Shown here: positions 43,321 to 54,088 of the stretch, piece by piece
How the letters are laid out: each line of letters begins with the position of its first letter
Numbering within the stretch: the first letter of the stretch is position 1
Assembly (NCBI GenBank): GCA_016490735.1
Contig: JAEMWC010000105.1
Location: 145,001-209,000, forward strand
DNA length: 64,000 bases
Source: Pachyseris speciosa
Taxonomy: Eukaryota; Cnidaria; Anthozoa; Scleractinia; Pachyseridae
Reading direction: 5' to 3'
Position numbers and translations under genes: made by a program
The notes under the pieces: model-generated
The model's database searches: none
Seen by the model: only the letters and a program-made list of their open reading frames with translations
What the model was told of the DNA's origin: nothing

Positions 43321-43502
43321 TTGTGGATAACCGGTCTGACTGGTTTATTCCGAGTTTAATCGAGGGATAGTTAATCGAAGGATAAATCTGTCTTGAGAAA
43401 TGCCTATTTATTCCCTGATTAGTTATCCACAGATTAAGAAATTTAATCTTGAATTAACCCTTAATCGGGGATAGTTTAATCGGCTTTCCAGGAACCGGGG
43501 CC

Positions 43503-43690
43503 TGGCCTTTGAGTAGAAGCGAGGCTCGAGGTGACCTTGTTTTGATACAAACCTCGCTGTCTTTCTCACGCAAATGTGGACTAGTTAGCATGAGAACAAC
43601 ATGATTTATATGAAAAAGCAGTGAGGTCTGTATCAAAACAAGGTCATTACCAGCCTCGTTTCCATTCATGGGCCAGGTCACTGAGCATGC
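43503..43690. mobile_element. Palindromic MITE at the right edge of the 5.1 kb composite
   Basis: CGAGGTGACCTTGTTTTGAT pairs with ATCAAAACAAGGTCATTACC; the outer parts GGCCTTTGAGTAG... and ...GGGCCAGGTCA are looser. The sequence TTTAGTGACCTGGCC left of 38385 is mirrored by GGCCAGGTCACTGAG here. Confidence 0.65.
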
Positions 43691-43925
43691 AATTGGCCAT
43701 GTTCTAAACGAGTGAGGACCTGGGAATGAGTTTTAAAAGTTATCGATTGGAAAAAATTGTTGACAACGCATGAAAGAGCATCTCAAAAATGGTCACCTTA
43801 CCAACTTTGACGCTGTGCAGTTGAATTGGTTTCCAGGCCCTTACTCGTTTAGAAGATGGCCAATTGTAAAATGGATCAGTTTAGTTGTACAGTTTCCTGC
43901 TTGGGATTTTAGTTTATCACATAGA

Positions 43926-44042
43926 GGATATTACATGGCCACGCGGAGATATGAAATTTCTCTTCGAGTGTTGAAAACGAATGAAATATTTTTCAACACG
44001 AGAAGAGAAATTTCGTATCTCCAAGCGGCCATGTAATGTTCT
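43926..44042. mobile_element. Palindromic MITE with TTACATGGCCxC ends
   Basis: ATTACATGGCCACGCGGAGA pairs with TCTCCAAGCGGCCATGTAAT, and TTTCTCTTCGAGTGTTGAAA with TTTCAACACGAGAAGAGAAA. A weaker outer match (TTATATAAACACCC / GGGGTTTATATAAT at 44048 and 44279) may extend it to about 44290. Confidence 0.75.
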
Positions 44043-44137
44043 ATTTATTATATAAACACCCAAACCATTTCATTTTCGCTGTAGAAGGCGCGATTTATTA
44101 CGTAGCCAGAGCAACGGTGATCTTTTCACGTGTGAAC

Positions 44138-44160
44138 ATAGTAGTAGTAGCAGTAGCAGT

Positions 44161-44214
<54 letters not shown>

Positions 44215-44220
44215 CGTCTA
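44138..44220. repeat. (GTA)/(GCA)n trinucleotide array
   Basis: GTAGTAGTAGCAGTAGCAGT then a long (GCA)n and (GTA)n run. Frames across it give poly-Ala/poly-Val or poly-Leu and are not genes. Confidence 0.9.
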
Positions 44221-44492
44221 CTAACTATGGTGTGAAGATATCGTGTTTTCGCGCGAAAGCTCATCTGGTAGTTTATTGGGGTTTATATAATAATTATGAG
44301 GAATATAATGCCAAGCGTTATGCACTGGTCAGCGGATTTACATATAGAAATCGAAGGAGCAAGAGAACTTCAACTCGGAAATGCCACTTTCCGAGCTAAA
44401 AACAAGAATAACACGCAGATAGACCTGGATGATACTTTCAGGAATATGAAAAATCAGCGTTAGTGTTAACTTGTTACAGTATGCACGTTTAC

Positions 44493-44613
44493 CTGTTTTA
44501 AAGAAACGAAAAATTCCTCTGCAGCCTTCACGTTGTGCTCTCCCCGACCGCGCCTCACATATCGAGTGTGAACTGGGCATGTGTGTAATATGAAAGTTGC
44601 CATGGTAACCAAG
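44493..44613 (-). CDS. DGLUCY: Possible C-terminal exon of DGLUCY
   Basis: The minus-strand segment has a TTAG acceptor and a GTAAAC donor, with 40 in-frame codons including ATFILHTCPVHTRYVRRGRG. This resembles the segment after the SNWGGY region of animal D-glutamate cyclase, where an L..C.VH..Y.R pattern occurs. The exons that should lie between this and the 46458-47018 exon were not found. It could also be chance or a decayed copy. Confidence 0.45.
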
Positions 44614-45193
44614 CTAAGGTGCAGCCAACAACTGGTTTCACTGAGAGGGTCAATCTTGATCTCTTGCTCTTGAATGCTATCCTCGCCCAATGATAAACAG
44701 CTACGCACAGCTATCTTTCCTGAAAAATGAAATTCAAACCAGTCCTATAGAGATACAGTCAATAGTCAAGAAATGTTTTGCTGCGTAGCACTCGAGTTAA
44801 ATGCTAAATGAAAGTTTTGTTGTTGTGTTGAGTGCTTAGAAACTATATGTTTAACAGTCGGACGTTCTGGGGATAACCCCTTCATCAGTGTTCGCCGGTG
44901 TTAATGACTCGGTGTGGCCGCGTGCAACCACCTCATCAGAGATGGCGTCTTTGTTCAAGGCAAGAGGCTACCGTGATGAGGTGGTTGCACGTGGCCGAAG
45001 AAAGGCAGGCAACATAAGACGACAGAGAGCACTGGAAAAGTCTGGAGAGCGAAGATCTGCGGAACAAGCGGAAAGGGGTGCCTGTGATCCTCACTTTTCA
45101 CCCAAAGAACAAGGAAGTCAAGAAAATTCTGTGTAGAAACTTTGGAATCCTGACCGACGATCCTCATACAAAGGAATTTTCACAACCACGCCC

Positions 45194-45811
45194 ATGTGCG
45201 TTTATCGGCGGGATACTAATCTTCGAGACATCCTTGTTCACAGCACCGCTTCACCACGCCAAGAACAAGAACAAGCAGGAACGTTTCCCAGCCAACGACC
45301 CAGATGCCGCACATATGCGTTCACCGGAAGGACGGCCACCATTGACCACGCGAACGGAGTTGTACACCTCAAAGAACGCCACAGCTGCACTACGACCAGT
45401 GCTATCTACGCAATCACCTGTACCCGCTGCAAAGTTATGTACATTGGAGAGACTGCTCGTAGACTCGCAGATAGGTTCGGCGAGCATTTCCGTTCGGTGG
45501 AAGGTTACCAACAACATCAACGGTATCAAAACGTTGGCTTCCCCGTTACCGAACATTTTAACCTACCGGACCACAATTCCACTCACGGCATGTCAGTATC
45601 TGTGGTCAAGCAAGTGATGGGAGGAACTGCTAGGAGACAGAGGGATGAAATGAGAATGAAATACCGCCACAAGACCTTGGCACCTCATGGAATTAACATC
45701 AAATTTAAATTCTCAAATTTCCATGAGGCAACATTATCTTTTCAGACTCTCTCTTTTTCACGTCAAATTTCCACGCACCAAGCGCACGAATTCGTTTTCT
45801 ATTCGTGTTAA
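45194..45811 (+). pseudogene. GIY-YIG endonuclease domain of the Penelope-like element
   Basis: The frame contains YAITCTRCKVMYIGETARRL, where Y-x-I-x-C...Y-I-G-E-T is the GIY-YIG motif with its zinc-finger-like Cys pair, then DRFGEHF, VTEHFNLPDH and a C-terminal KTLAPHGINIKFKFS, a close match to PLE C-termini. Upstream coding is split over two other frames (44954-45136, 45078-45230), so the copy is frameshifted and inactive. Confidence 0.85.
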
Positions 45812-45891
45812 TTGTTTATTTTTGAACATCGTGCACGCGACATATTTACCGTTAACATGTACGAGCGTTTGTCGTTAACACCGGCGAAAAA

Positions 45892-45920
45892 CTGATGAAG
45901 GGGTTATCCCCGAAACGTCT
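45892..45920 (+). ncRNA. Hammerhead-ribozyme-like motif in the Penelope terminus
   Basis: CTGATGA, then AGGGG-TTAT-CCCC as a short stem II, then GAAAC and GTC match the hammerhead core order. The opposed copy at 44905-44864 (minus) has AGAAC instead of GAAAC and is probably dead. PLEs are known to carry such motifs in their terminal repeats. Stem I/III pairing was not fully modelled. Confidence 0.5.
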
Positions 45921-46080
45921 GACTGTTAAACATATAGTTTCTATAGAGATACAGTCTAGGATAGAACTGTCTGCTGCAGCTCTCTCAGTTACGGTAAGAT
46001 GATTCATGAGCTAAGTACTGTTTTTTAGGGAATAGATTAAGGTGCATGAATCAAGCCGCAGCTAAGTGTAAATTAAAAAC

Positions 46081-46323
46081 GATAATAATAATAAAGTCTC
46101 AAATCTGTCTAGCGGGGGCACAGATGCTCTACTAATTGGGGAGACTAAATCAAAATCAAATCTAATTAAATGTTGGTTTTTGGGGAGAGGGGAAAACGAA
46201 ACCGGAGTACCCGGAGAAAACCTCTCGGAGCAGAGTAGAGAACCAACAAACTCAGCCCACGTATGACGCCGAGTCCATTGGTGGAAGGCGAGCGCTCTCA
46301 CCACTGCGCCAACCCTGGTCCCC
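46081..46323 (-). mobile_element. tRNA-headed SINE, family S copy 4
   Basis: On the minus strand GGTTGGCGCAGTGGTGAGAG (A box) is followed by the family body (TTCTCTACTCTGCTCCGAGA, CTCCGGGTACTCCGG) and an (ATT)n tail at 46084-46095. The B-box stretch GGCCTGGGTTCGATTCC is deleted, so the head is incomplete. Confidence 0.8.
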
Positions 46324-46457
46324 CATCGCTCACCTTAAATACGCGCTCCGTTTGTGTTATTGAAAATAAAGTCCCCTCTTCAACAGCAAAAGGTTAGAAA
46401 AGGAAACGTTTGTTCAGAATCGCACATTTAGGGACTTGTAACGATTACGATTCTCAC

Positions 46458-49400
46458 CTTCATCATTCACAACAACCATTGTGGTGGAGTAGAAGTTGGG
46501 CCCTAGACTGTCGACCACGGAGTTTGCGGCGAGTACCATCACTGGTATATCCGTTAGTACCACTCCCTCTGTTTGACATTTAGCTACGAATGCCTTCCAA
46601 TCTGAAACGATGTTATCAGCTGCAAGAATGACGACCTCCTTTTCTTGAGCAAAGAGTGCTTTTGTGATGCAAACAACGGCTGCTAATTGCTTATCGGAAA
46701 CGCCCGTCGTTGCTATAGCAACAGATGTCGCATGGGAGAGTGTCATGGCTGAAAAAAGCAAATCATCCGTGATTTCGTCTCCATTTGCGATATCAATCGG
46801 TTTGTGTGATTGCAGCTCCATTTGTTTCTTTGTTATTTGGTCGATGGCTTCTTGGGACACCAACGAGGCAAATTGGGGCGAATCAGAGAGAAAAACCACT
46901 TTGGGAGAAAAGTGCTCTTTCTTTACGTGATAGTTTTTGTGGCAATCTGTGACAAGTAGGTCTGTGATGAACTGCGAACCACTGCATGCTGGTGACAGGG
47001 CAACCGCAATGGGAGGCTCTAGGGAAGGAATTGGTTTGAAGAGGTAAAGATTGCAAGTTTCAATAAAATGTGATTTTAAAATATAACTGTGTATAAAATC
47101 CTAATTACTGTGACCACTGAATGATTACATGAAAGTTTCAAAGAAAATTATAACAAACTTAAGGGTAGGTCAATCTCTTATAGTCTGTCCATGAAACCAG
47201 AGAGTTGTTGCACCGTAGGTTGTTATAATATTCTTTGGAATTCAGTATTAACAAATCAGAGGATTTCAAGTTTTTTTTTAATGTGCTATACAATTTGGTT
47301 TTAAAATATTACATGTATAAGATTCTAGTTAAGCCCCGACTAAACGGGAAATGTTTAGTGACCAAATATTTTACCGTTTGGTCACCTTGTTTGATCTTGC
47401 TTGATCGCTTTTGATAAGCGGTTGGCCACAGAGCTTGAAACATCAACATGTTTGGACACCGAACAATATTTGATGACGTTTGTTCACCAAACATTTCCTG
47501 TTTACCAGGGCTATATTGTAAGGGTGCGTTCTTTTTACCCTGCGACGCAGGCGTATTTCCAGTTGTCGCAGCCGGAAATACGTCTGCGATCGAAGGCTAT
47601 GTTCTTTTCAAGCTGATCTAGTGATTTCTATTTCCGGTGTAGCAATACTGAAGAGAATAGGCAGAATAAAGATTTTCAAAAGCACACGTATTATTATCAA
47701 AATGGCTACTAAGCTCGGAAAATAAATTATAAAGCACTCGCATGTTCCTTCGTAAGGAAATGTTACTGATAGGTCCGAACGAGAAGCCTGGCACTTGTGT
47801 TACATTTTACGGATGATTCAAGTTTACTTAACCCCAAAATAGTTTTTCTACTTATATAAAACCATTTACCTTCTCCAAGAAGATTTAGCCCCCCCCCCCC
47901 CCCCCTTTTTTTTTTCCCAGTTTTGGACTTTTTATGAGCTTTTATTAGCTTTGGTATAAGACCGAGTCAGAAGTGGCGTGGATTTATTCCGGATTTGACG
48001 TCACAAACTGCTTTGCATGCATGTTAACAAAGACTTATACCGTGAGGCAAATCAGTTTGTGACATCGGCAAATCAGGAATAGACCCACGTCTCTTACTAG
48101 CTCGGTCGTGTGACAGATGATGACTAGATTTCGTAACTTTTACAGCCTATAAAAAATCATAAAATGTCAAGGTTTGGTAATAAAAGAGCAGTCTGGACCT
48201 GATGTCTGAACCAGACCCCCAATGCCGAGTGATGGGCTTGGCGAGCAGACCACGCTTTTTTCTCCAAAACTTTCCCGAAAGAGCGCATATTTATTGCATT
48301 TCGAGAAAACCATATGCTGCTTTCTCTGGGCGTTATACATCAAATTGTGAGTCTGTGAAGACGTTTCAGGGTCAAGTGAAAGCTAGTGAACACTCCCTTT
48401 CTTATGAATAAAGGGGTTTAGTTTCTAACGAAACAGTGGTGCTGCGTCGGTAGGAGACTGAAACACGAAAATTTGATTTAGCAACGGAGTTGATAATATA
48501 AATTGATCACCGTAATGAGGTTCAAAAAAGTGATCGACGTTTTGAGCGTTAGCCCTTAGTAGAGCAAATCGAAGAATTGTGTATAGTTTATATACAGCAG
48601 ATGGAGCTACGCTGTTGGTGGTAACATGGTAACGTGAAAAACAGGAATAAATCAATTGAATGAAAAGCGTTTGTTGATACGCATCCAAACCAGTTGCCCA
48701 GTTGTAATCTCCCTAACCATTATTCCAAACACCACATGTCGATCTGCGGCCTTTCCTTACATTAAGGTACCACGGAAAGCCGTAAAAATCAAGAGCAAAA
48801 ATTCATTTTTGAAATCGGCACCCTTAATCCCCACGGTATCAACAAACGCTTTTTATTCAATTAATTTATTCCTGTTTTTCATGTTACCATATTACCACCA
48901 ATAGCGTAGCCCCATCTTCTCTATATAAACCATGCACAACCCACAATTCCTCGATTCGCTCTTACCAAGGGTTAATGCTCGAAACGTCAGCTTTTTAAAT
49001 CTGTTTACGGTCTTCAATTTACAATCATTAGGGAGTTTAAGAAACGAGGACGCGCCGGCAACGAAAACGTCATTTCAAACTATATCTTCTCACTATTATA
49101 GCACTTTCGCGATTATTCCAATTTGTTCAACTTGTAAACTGTCGGCTCAAAATCCAGGAACTAAATTTCTATGAACGGCGTTAAAGTAAAGAAAAAGAAA
49201 AAAAGTTTGCATCATGGGCTCACGTTCTCGCCAAAACCTAAAATTTGGTCATTTCACGTTGTTGTTTTGCAGAGGACGGCAAAAAATGTACCAAAAATGC
49301 AAAACGCACGCGCAGAGCGATTGTTTTTGCTCATTAAACCTATTGTTTGTTGACGATTTCGTTGACGTTTCCGTCCCCACTCCGGGTCGATAAACCAAAT

Positions 49401-52087
49401 TTTCGCGACCCCTTCCTAATGTCCTGTTTATAATACTATAAAAGGTGCGCCTTTGTTTTTTGTGTGTCTATGAAAGATATTCTAGAGCGTTAGTGTCCTT
49501 TCAAACAAATGCTTTTGAGCAGGACTATCATTAACCACTTTATCTTGTTTAACGCCCTGCAAAATGGAACTTCCACTTTTGAACTAGGAGTGAAGAACTG
49601 GGTTTTCAGAAAAAGCAACGTAGACCTTACTTACTGGCAGACGCAACAACATCAGCATTTGTTCCACATGCCCAGAACATCATCACGTCATCCTCTCGAA
49701 CGACTGGCCTATCTCCAGCCAAGGTTTGTAGAATATCCTCGATGCCGATAATTCTGGGATCGCCAATGTGGATCGGGGCCCCGTGGGCAAAGTCTAGCGG
49801 AACACAGATTTCCACCACCTTTTGGACGAACTCCCGCGGGATTGTTCGCAACGACACTATCATGTTCCCTGTGAAAGACCCCTGAGGGAGAAAGGGGATG
49901 TTTGAGAGGTAAATCGGGATAAAGAATTTCTCGATCATGTGACGGACTGGAACTTTTGCAGCCAGTAGACTGTGGTCAAATGAAAAACTGCAGCCGTAGT
50001 AGAAGGTGACCATATCTTCCCAAGGGATGTGCAACACGTCAGGAGCATGTCTGGTGGCAACGCCATCCTCTAGGACTGCATAAATGGGCAGATCCGTTCT
50101 ACAGATGTAAAAGAAGAAACTGCTGATAGGTGGGGTGGGGTAGAGGGAGGGGGCTTGATAAATTTAAGTTAGGAAAATGCAATACCGGTAAAAAGAAACA
50201 AGAACATCGATTCGGGAAAAGGAACTAAGAAACAAAGTGGAAAAGGTGAAGCGTAAGAAGTTGGATGTCGTTCAGCCGAAGATCAAAAACAAATTAATGT
50301 ACATGTTTCGAGCTTGCAGCGCATGGATAAAGCGTCCTTTCGAACTGTACACATGAGGTGTTAAATTCTTCACTGATGATAGAACATAACCTATTCTAGT
50401 TACTGTAGTTACTGTTGCATTAGTTTAATCTACTCATCACTATAGACATTCAACAGTGGCCTTGATGGTGGGTAACTTGATGTACTGCTCATTGGAAGGT
50501 AATAACTATTATTGAGTAAAAATTATTCCCCGTGGGATTCTCCCATAAATTTCTGATGTGTACCGCGAAGGGTCTAAAACCCTAACTCTATTTAAGGATG
50601 AATCAAACGAAAATTGATAACCTATTTAAGGCCCAACCTCGTCCCCTCCCCACAAAAACAAGATCAAATTAAAAAAAAAAAAAAAGAAACATCGGAAAAC
50701 TGTCGGTATTCGCAGGCTAATGAAGGACGATCCAAACAACGACTAACCGCCACGGAAAAACACAACATTTGCCATTTGTTTTTCTTTTAGCTGGGTATTT
50801 ACGCACTGCTATTTTATCTGATACAATTTAGGCATCCTAGCTAAGCATCACACCAAGAACACTGAGCCAACATGGGCAAAAATGATACCCTATTTTAGGA
50901 TCGAGAACCTCGAACACCATACCCTATCCCATGGCACATACCTATATAGCACATATGTGGGAGTACCCCGCACCCACGGAACTATTCCCAAGCAATTTCA
51001 GAAGATATTGTAATTTAAACGAATTAAAGAGGAAGATAATTATACCGAAAATATCTAACTTGAACACGTAGTCTTCTCTTGTTGTTAATGACATTTCAGA
51101 AGCACCCACCGCGTCAAATCAGCCAAGAGCTGTAGAAAGGCATTTTTAAATTCCTTATGGCGTTTGAAGTCTGTTTAAAGTGATCTTTTCGTTAGCTAGA
51201 AGAATTTTATCTTTTCAGATTCCTTAGCTGAAATTTTAATTGCCCGAAAATGTTAGGGAACAAAATCTTCCTTTGAGAAAATGCTAACTGAAATAAACTT
51301 TCCACGAACTTTCTAGGAAAGTATTTTGTTTACGAAAATGGCAGCTGACGTTTTTGACTTCCATAAACGGCAAATACGACCTTTGCGAAAACCGCTAGGG
51401 CTATGATTTCCCCATTGCGAATCTTTTAGGCCACGTTTCAGTTACGAAAATTCGAGTGCACTCTTCAATCGACGCCGAAAGTCCAAGGCAAATTACCCTC
51501 CACCGAACAGATATTTACCGAAACCTCTCGTTGGGTGCCTCTGATATTTGCCAGCATTTTTTTACGAATTTAGTTTCACTGTCAGTGTAATTATTCTGTC
51601 TTTTCTTAGTCTTTGGATTACTCATTACTCGAAGATGGAAGCTTTGTAAAGTTACCCTTAAATTCGAGTGTCAACAAATTTATGATACTTGAATTTATCA
51701 ATTTATGCATCAATCTAGAAACTTATCTATAAAAGCATGGACGTTATGCCAACGAAATGTGGAATAGTTTACCAAATTAAAACTCGCAAAATACTGGACT
51801 GAAACAAAATATTACAAACTTATCTCTTACCTCACATCGAAATCCGAGGCTAAGGGTGGAGCCGAGACCTCTCCCGGCTGACTTCGGTAGAGAAGAGGGA
51901 ATGCTGAACTGTTCTTCTTACACAGTTGTTCGAAGTCATCTGCCAGGTTGGACGGTAAACACGCTATGTTTTCTTTAACATAACAGGCACAATACTCGCT
52001 GCAACAAACGTTGGTCAAGTTGTTCTGTCGAAACTGCCGACGTACTTCTCTGGGATGAAGCTGGTTTATATCACGTGAAAGAAACAT
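46458..52087 (-). CDS. DGLUCY: D-glutamate cyclase (DUF1445 plus DUF4392), 5' three exons
   Basis: DGLUCY converts D-glutamate to 5-oxo-D-proline in mitochondria. Exon 1 (52087-51831, ATG) has LHPREVRRQFRQNNLT and ACLPSNLADDFEQLCKKN. Exon 2 (50098-49635) has GCSFSF (121-126), HGAPIHIGDP (191-200) and FWACG (227-231), the hallmarks of DUF1445. Exon 3 (47018-46458) has PPIAVALSPACSGSQFITDL, then the start of DUF4392 with LLFSAMTLSHATSVAIATTG. All joins are in phase (AG+A, A+AG) with GT/AG sites, giving 427 codons. The remaining roughly 190 residues, including the GDGGNE-type core, are not found downstream, where a Penelope element and a SINE have inserted. No clear signal peptide; the N-terminus is basic. 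Confidence 0.9.
47331..47512. mobile_element. MITE with AAGCCCCGACTAAACGGG end (DGLUCY intron)
   Basis: TTAAGCCCCGACTAAACGGG on the left and TTCCTGTTTACCAGGGCTA on the right; internal words AATGTTT / AAACATT and TTTGGTCACC / TTCACCAAAC recur. Same terminal style as the 11.0, 24.8 and 28.6 kb elements. Confidence 0.6.
47828..48191. mobile_element. Palindromic MITE, family A copy 3
   Basis: It shares with the other copies GACCGAGTCAGAAG, TTTGACGTCACAAACTGC, TTTGCATGCATGTTAACAAA, CTAGCTCGGTCGTG and TTTGTGACATC. A poly-C tract interrupts the left arm. It lies in the DGLUCY intron between exons 2 and 3. Confidence 0.75.
48420..49020 (+). pseudogene. Penelope-like element 3' remnant (plus strand)
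   Basis: Frames around 48735-48865 read SICGLSLH...GTTESRKNQEQKFIFEIG and TLNPHGINKRFLFN with a stop and shifts, the C-terminal signature of the same PLE family as 57.9 kb. The terminus TGCTCGAAACGTCAGCTTTT (48972) and its inverted partner CGACGTTTTGAGCGTTAGCC (48536) are the terminal-repeat words. It lies in the DGLUCY intron. Confidence 0.7.
49177..49620. other. DGLUCY intron sequence, nothing recognised
   Basis: No repeat edges or motif-bearing frames were seen. The region ends at the exon 2 donor. Confidence 0.35.
50150..51096. other. DGLUCY intron 1, proximal part
   Basis: Contains a poly-A run (about 50671) and decayed words such as ATACCCTATTTTAGG and CCATACCCTATCC that resemble the iterated-word MITEs, but no clear ends. 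Confidence 0.35.
51097..51543. mobile_element. MITE family B copy 1 (CAGGGGCACC ends), DGLUCY intron 1
   Basis: Ends CAGAAGCACCCACCG and CTCGTTGGGTGCCTCTG are inverted. The interior carries GAAAATGTTAGGGAAC and GAAAATGGCAGCTGACG words. Flanks ACATTT / ATATTT fit a 6-bp target duplication with one change. It is a direct-orientation relative of 54252-54698. Confidence 0.8.
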
Positions 52088-52530
52088 GGTTGTGGATCCT
52101 TATCTGCCCCAGTCTTGTTCTATCAGCAAAACAGATCGTGTTAGGTAGAAAAAAGACATACGGAATGGATAGGGGTGAGAGGAAAGGTGAAAGGAGTGCC
52201 TTCCGTGTCAACCAGGTCCCTTATCAACTCTGACCTTGCTCTTCCTTCGTTATCACGAACTGTCAAATGGAATCTGTTTGTTTTACACAATGGTTTCGAG
52301 ATTCTTCGGCACATGACGCCACTTGTGCGTCTATGCTTTAATCGGAAACTACTCTAAATCGATTAAAACGCGGTGTTTTTTGGCCCATGATCACCAATAT
52401 TGGCCCAGGGTGACCCATGTTGACCAATGTCAGCAAAGGACACGGGACACAAGAGAAACTGGTGACTTTGGACAATGTTAAACTGTCGTTGGACAAATAT
52501 GGAAAAATTAATCCAAGCCCTGGTTTTGTA
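52088..52530. promoter_or_regulatory. DGLUCY 5' flank / putative promoter region
   Basis: The sequence upstream of the DGLUCY start (for example TTGTTCTATCAGCAAAACAG and ATTAGGTAGAAAAAAGACAT variants, TCGTTATCACGAACTGTCAA) recurs at 60400-60792 in a decayed copy. No TATA box or known operator was recognised; promoter status is inferred from position only. Confidence 0.35.
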
Positions 52531-53189
52531 TACTCCCGTTTTTTCTTTGAAACAATCCAGCTGCGTGGCCTGCGCCTTCGCGGCAGCAAAGACAAGAAAA
52601 CGAAAAACGGAACCCATGTTTGTCCTTGACTCGTGGCCATAAGGCTGCGTGCTCTCAACATCTGCCTCAGTTCAGATCGGGCACTTGACAGAACCCGACA
52701 TAACTCCAATCGATAAAAATCGATACCATTAAAAATCTATAAAATAAATTGATTTTATCGATTTGTAACTGAAATCGGTAGAAATCGTTAGAAATTCGGG
52801 GAGTGTCGATTCGGGGAAGGAGACCAGCCGCGTACAAATCATACTACTTATTCGACATGAAAACCCACCCTACAGAAGAAGCCCGTCGCGCGCCCATGGC
52901 TCTCTAATTTATGCGACTTCAGAAGAACACTTGATAAAAATTCCTACACACCTATTCTACAGGGAGTGTTTTGTTAGCGTTAAGTGTTATTATTTTTCAC
53001 TCTATGCGGGTATAGATGGTTTAGAGGCCATTGATCACTTTGAGATGCACATACCATAAAAGCCAACAATAAGCAGATTCTCTTACAGTAATAACATAAA
53101 ATACTTTACGTTGCGTGACAAGACAAAGAACGGCTGCGTAGGAGACTATCCCCCCCCCCCCCCCCACAAAAAAAAAAAGAAAAGAAAAA

Positions 53190-53340
53190 TTGCATAAGCA
53201 TTATTTTTAATTTCTCTTGGAACTTGCAATCGTCCCGGGGGAAATCGAAAACAATGGTGATGCAAAGTTATGGGTGGGAAACAGTGTATTATGGGAGATG
53301 CGGAAGTGGCGAATAACAATGCTGAACAGCAACGTTAATG
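53190..53340 (+). repeat. Dispersed repeat related to 17215-17330
   Basis: TTGCATAAGCATTATTTTTA, TTATGGGTGGGAAACAGTG and TATTATGGGAGATGCGGAAG match the minus strand of 17215-17330. A (C)n/(A)n run precedes it and a (TTA)n microsatellite follows at 53394-53437. Confidence 0.55.
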
Positions 53341-53393
53341 TTTTACGGGAGACATTGCAAACTACAGTTATTAATGTTATCATTCTTGTAATT

Positions 53394-53397
53394 ATTA

Positions 53398-53437
<40 letters not shown>
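53394..53437. repeat. (TTA)n microsatellite
   Basis: About fourteen ATT units; possibly the tail of the preceding repeat. Confidence 0.85.
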
Positions 53438-53439
<2 letters not shown>

Positions 53440-53883
53440 TTATTTTTTAACACCATAGCCAATTAACTCAATCACATTGTAATTTATTTTATTGGATATT
53501 ATATTTTTCCGTAAATAATAAATAAGTTTGTTAACATTATTTTATCTAAATTTTTGTAGATACACTTTAGTTTGTAGGTCCTCACTAGCTTTTTAGTTAC
53601 CTTTTAATGGCCTATATGATTTTAGAAAATAAAAAATAAAACATAAACTCAGTTAAACGAACACCGGCAAAACTGAAAACAAAGAGCTAAAAACAATACA
53701 AGGAGTATTCGCAAATAAAAAAATAACATAACTTCAACTAAGATTTCTGCTTAGGTGACGTTCACATAAACGAGTGGAGGCGCCATCACCAACAACTGAA
53801 GGAATGAGGGCCCGCTGGAAGGGGAGGGGAGGGGGGAGGGAGGGGGGGGGTGGGGGAAGGGGTCCGCCGTATGAGTTTCAAAT

Positions 53884-54088
53884 TAGCCTGCAAGCGTTTC
53901 CTTGTGGTTTCCCAGCAAAGATAGACGACCAAAGGGATTTTTCGATGTTTTCCCCGCGAGAAAATGGGGCGAGAGCAAAAACAATTAAAAAGGGTGGTTT
54001 TGCTCTCACCCCATTTTTACACGCGGCCAAAACTTCTAAAGTCTTTCTTTGTTCGGAAACCACACGAAAAGGCTTGCTACGCAGGCTA
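53884..54088. mobile_element. Palindromic MITE with TAGCCTGCAAGCG ends
   Basis: TAGCCTGCAAGCGTTTCCTT pairs with AAAAGGCTTGCTACGCAGGCTA in part, GTGGTTTCC with GGAAACCAC, and AAAATGGGGCGAGAGCAAAA with TTTTGCTCTCACCCCATTTT. Confidence 0.8.

Larger units (their letters stand above)
38385..43502. mobile_element. 5.1 kb composite bounded by perfect 26-bp inverted repeats
   Basis: GGCCCCGGTTCCTGGAAAGC at 38385 and its exact complement ending at 43502 form a perfect 26-bp inverted repeat. The arms continue less perfectly for about 180 bp with iterated CTAATCG / GGATAAA / GGAATAAA words (38391-38575 and 43325-43500). The interior contains a tandem duplication, a nested transposon (39352-40891) and the 2A-OTU ORF (41327-41887). 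It could be a single large element with nested insertions, or two MITE arms brought together. I found no DDE transposase. Confidence 0.6.
44761..45940 (+). mobile_element. Penelope-like element remnant with 16-bp target-site duplication
   Basis: CTATAGAGATACAGTC occurs at 44745-44760 and again at 45941-45956, directly flanking the insertion. Inside, about 70-bp inverted termini (44839-44905 and 45880-45949) carry CTGATGAAGGGGTTATCCCC. Between them the reading frames, with shifts, give PVILTFHPKNKEVKKIL, then RPRCRTY and a GIY-YIG endonuclease core (AITCTRCKVMYIGETARRLA, FGEHF). It is the 3' end of a Penelope-like retroelement; the RT itself is missing. Confidence 0.85.

Noticed and set aside
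44036..44264. Poly-Ala/Val and poly-Leu frames
   Set aside because: They are translations of a (GCA)/(GTA) trinucleotide array in both directions.
44614..44708. 5' extension of the candidate DGLUCY exon (frame with LSLGEDSIQEQEIKIDPLSE)
   Set aside because: It does not resemble the expected DGLUCY segment, and a TTAG acceptor at 44614-44616 better explains the start of similarity.
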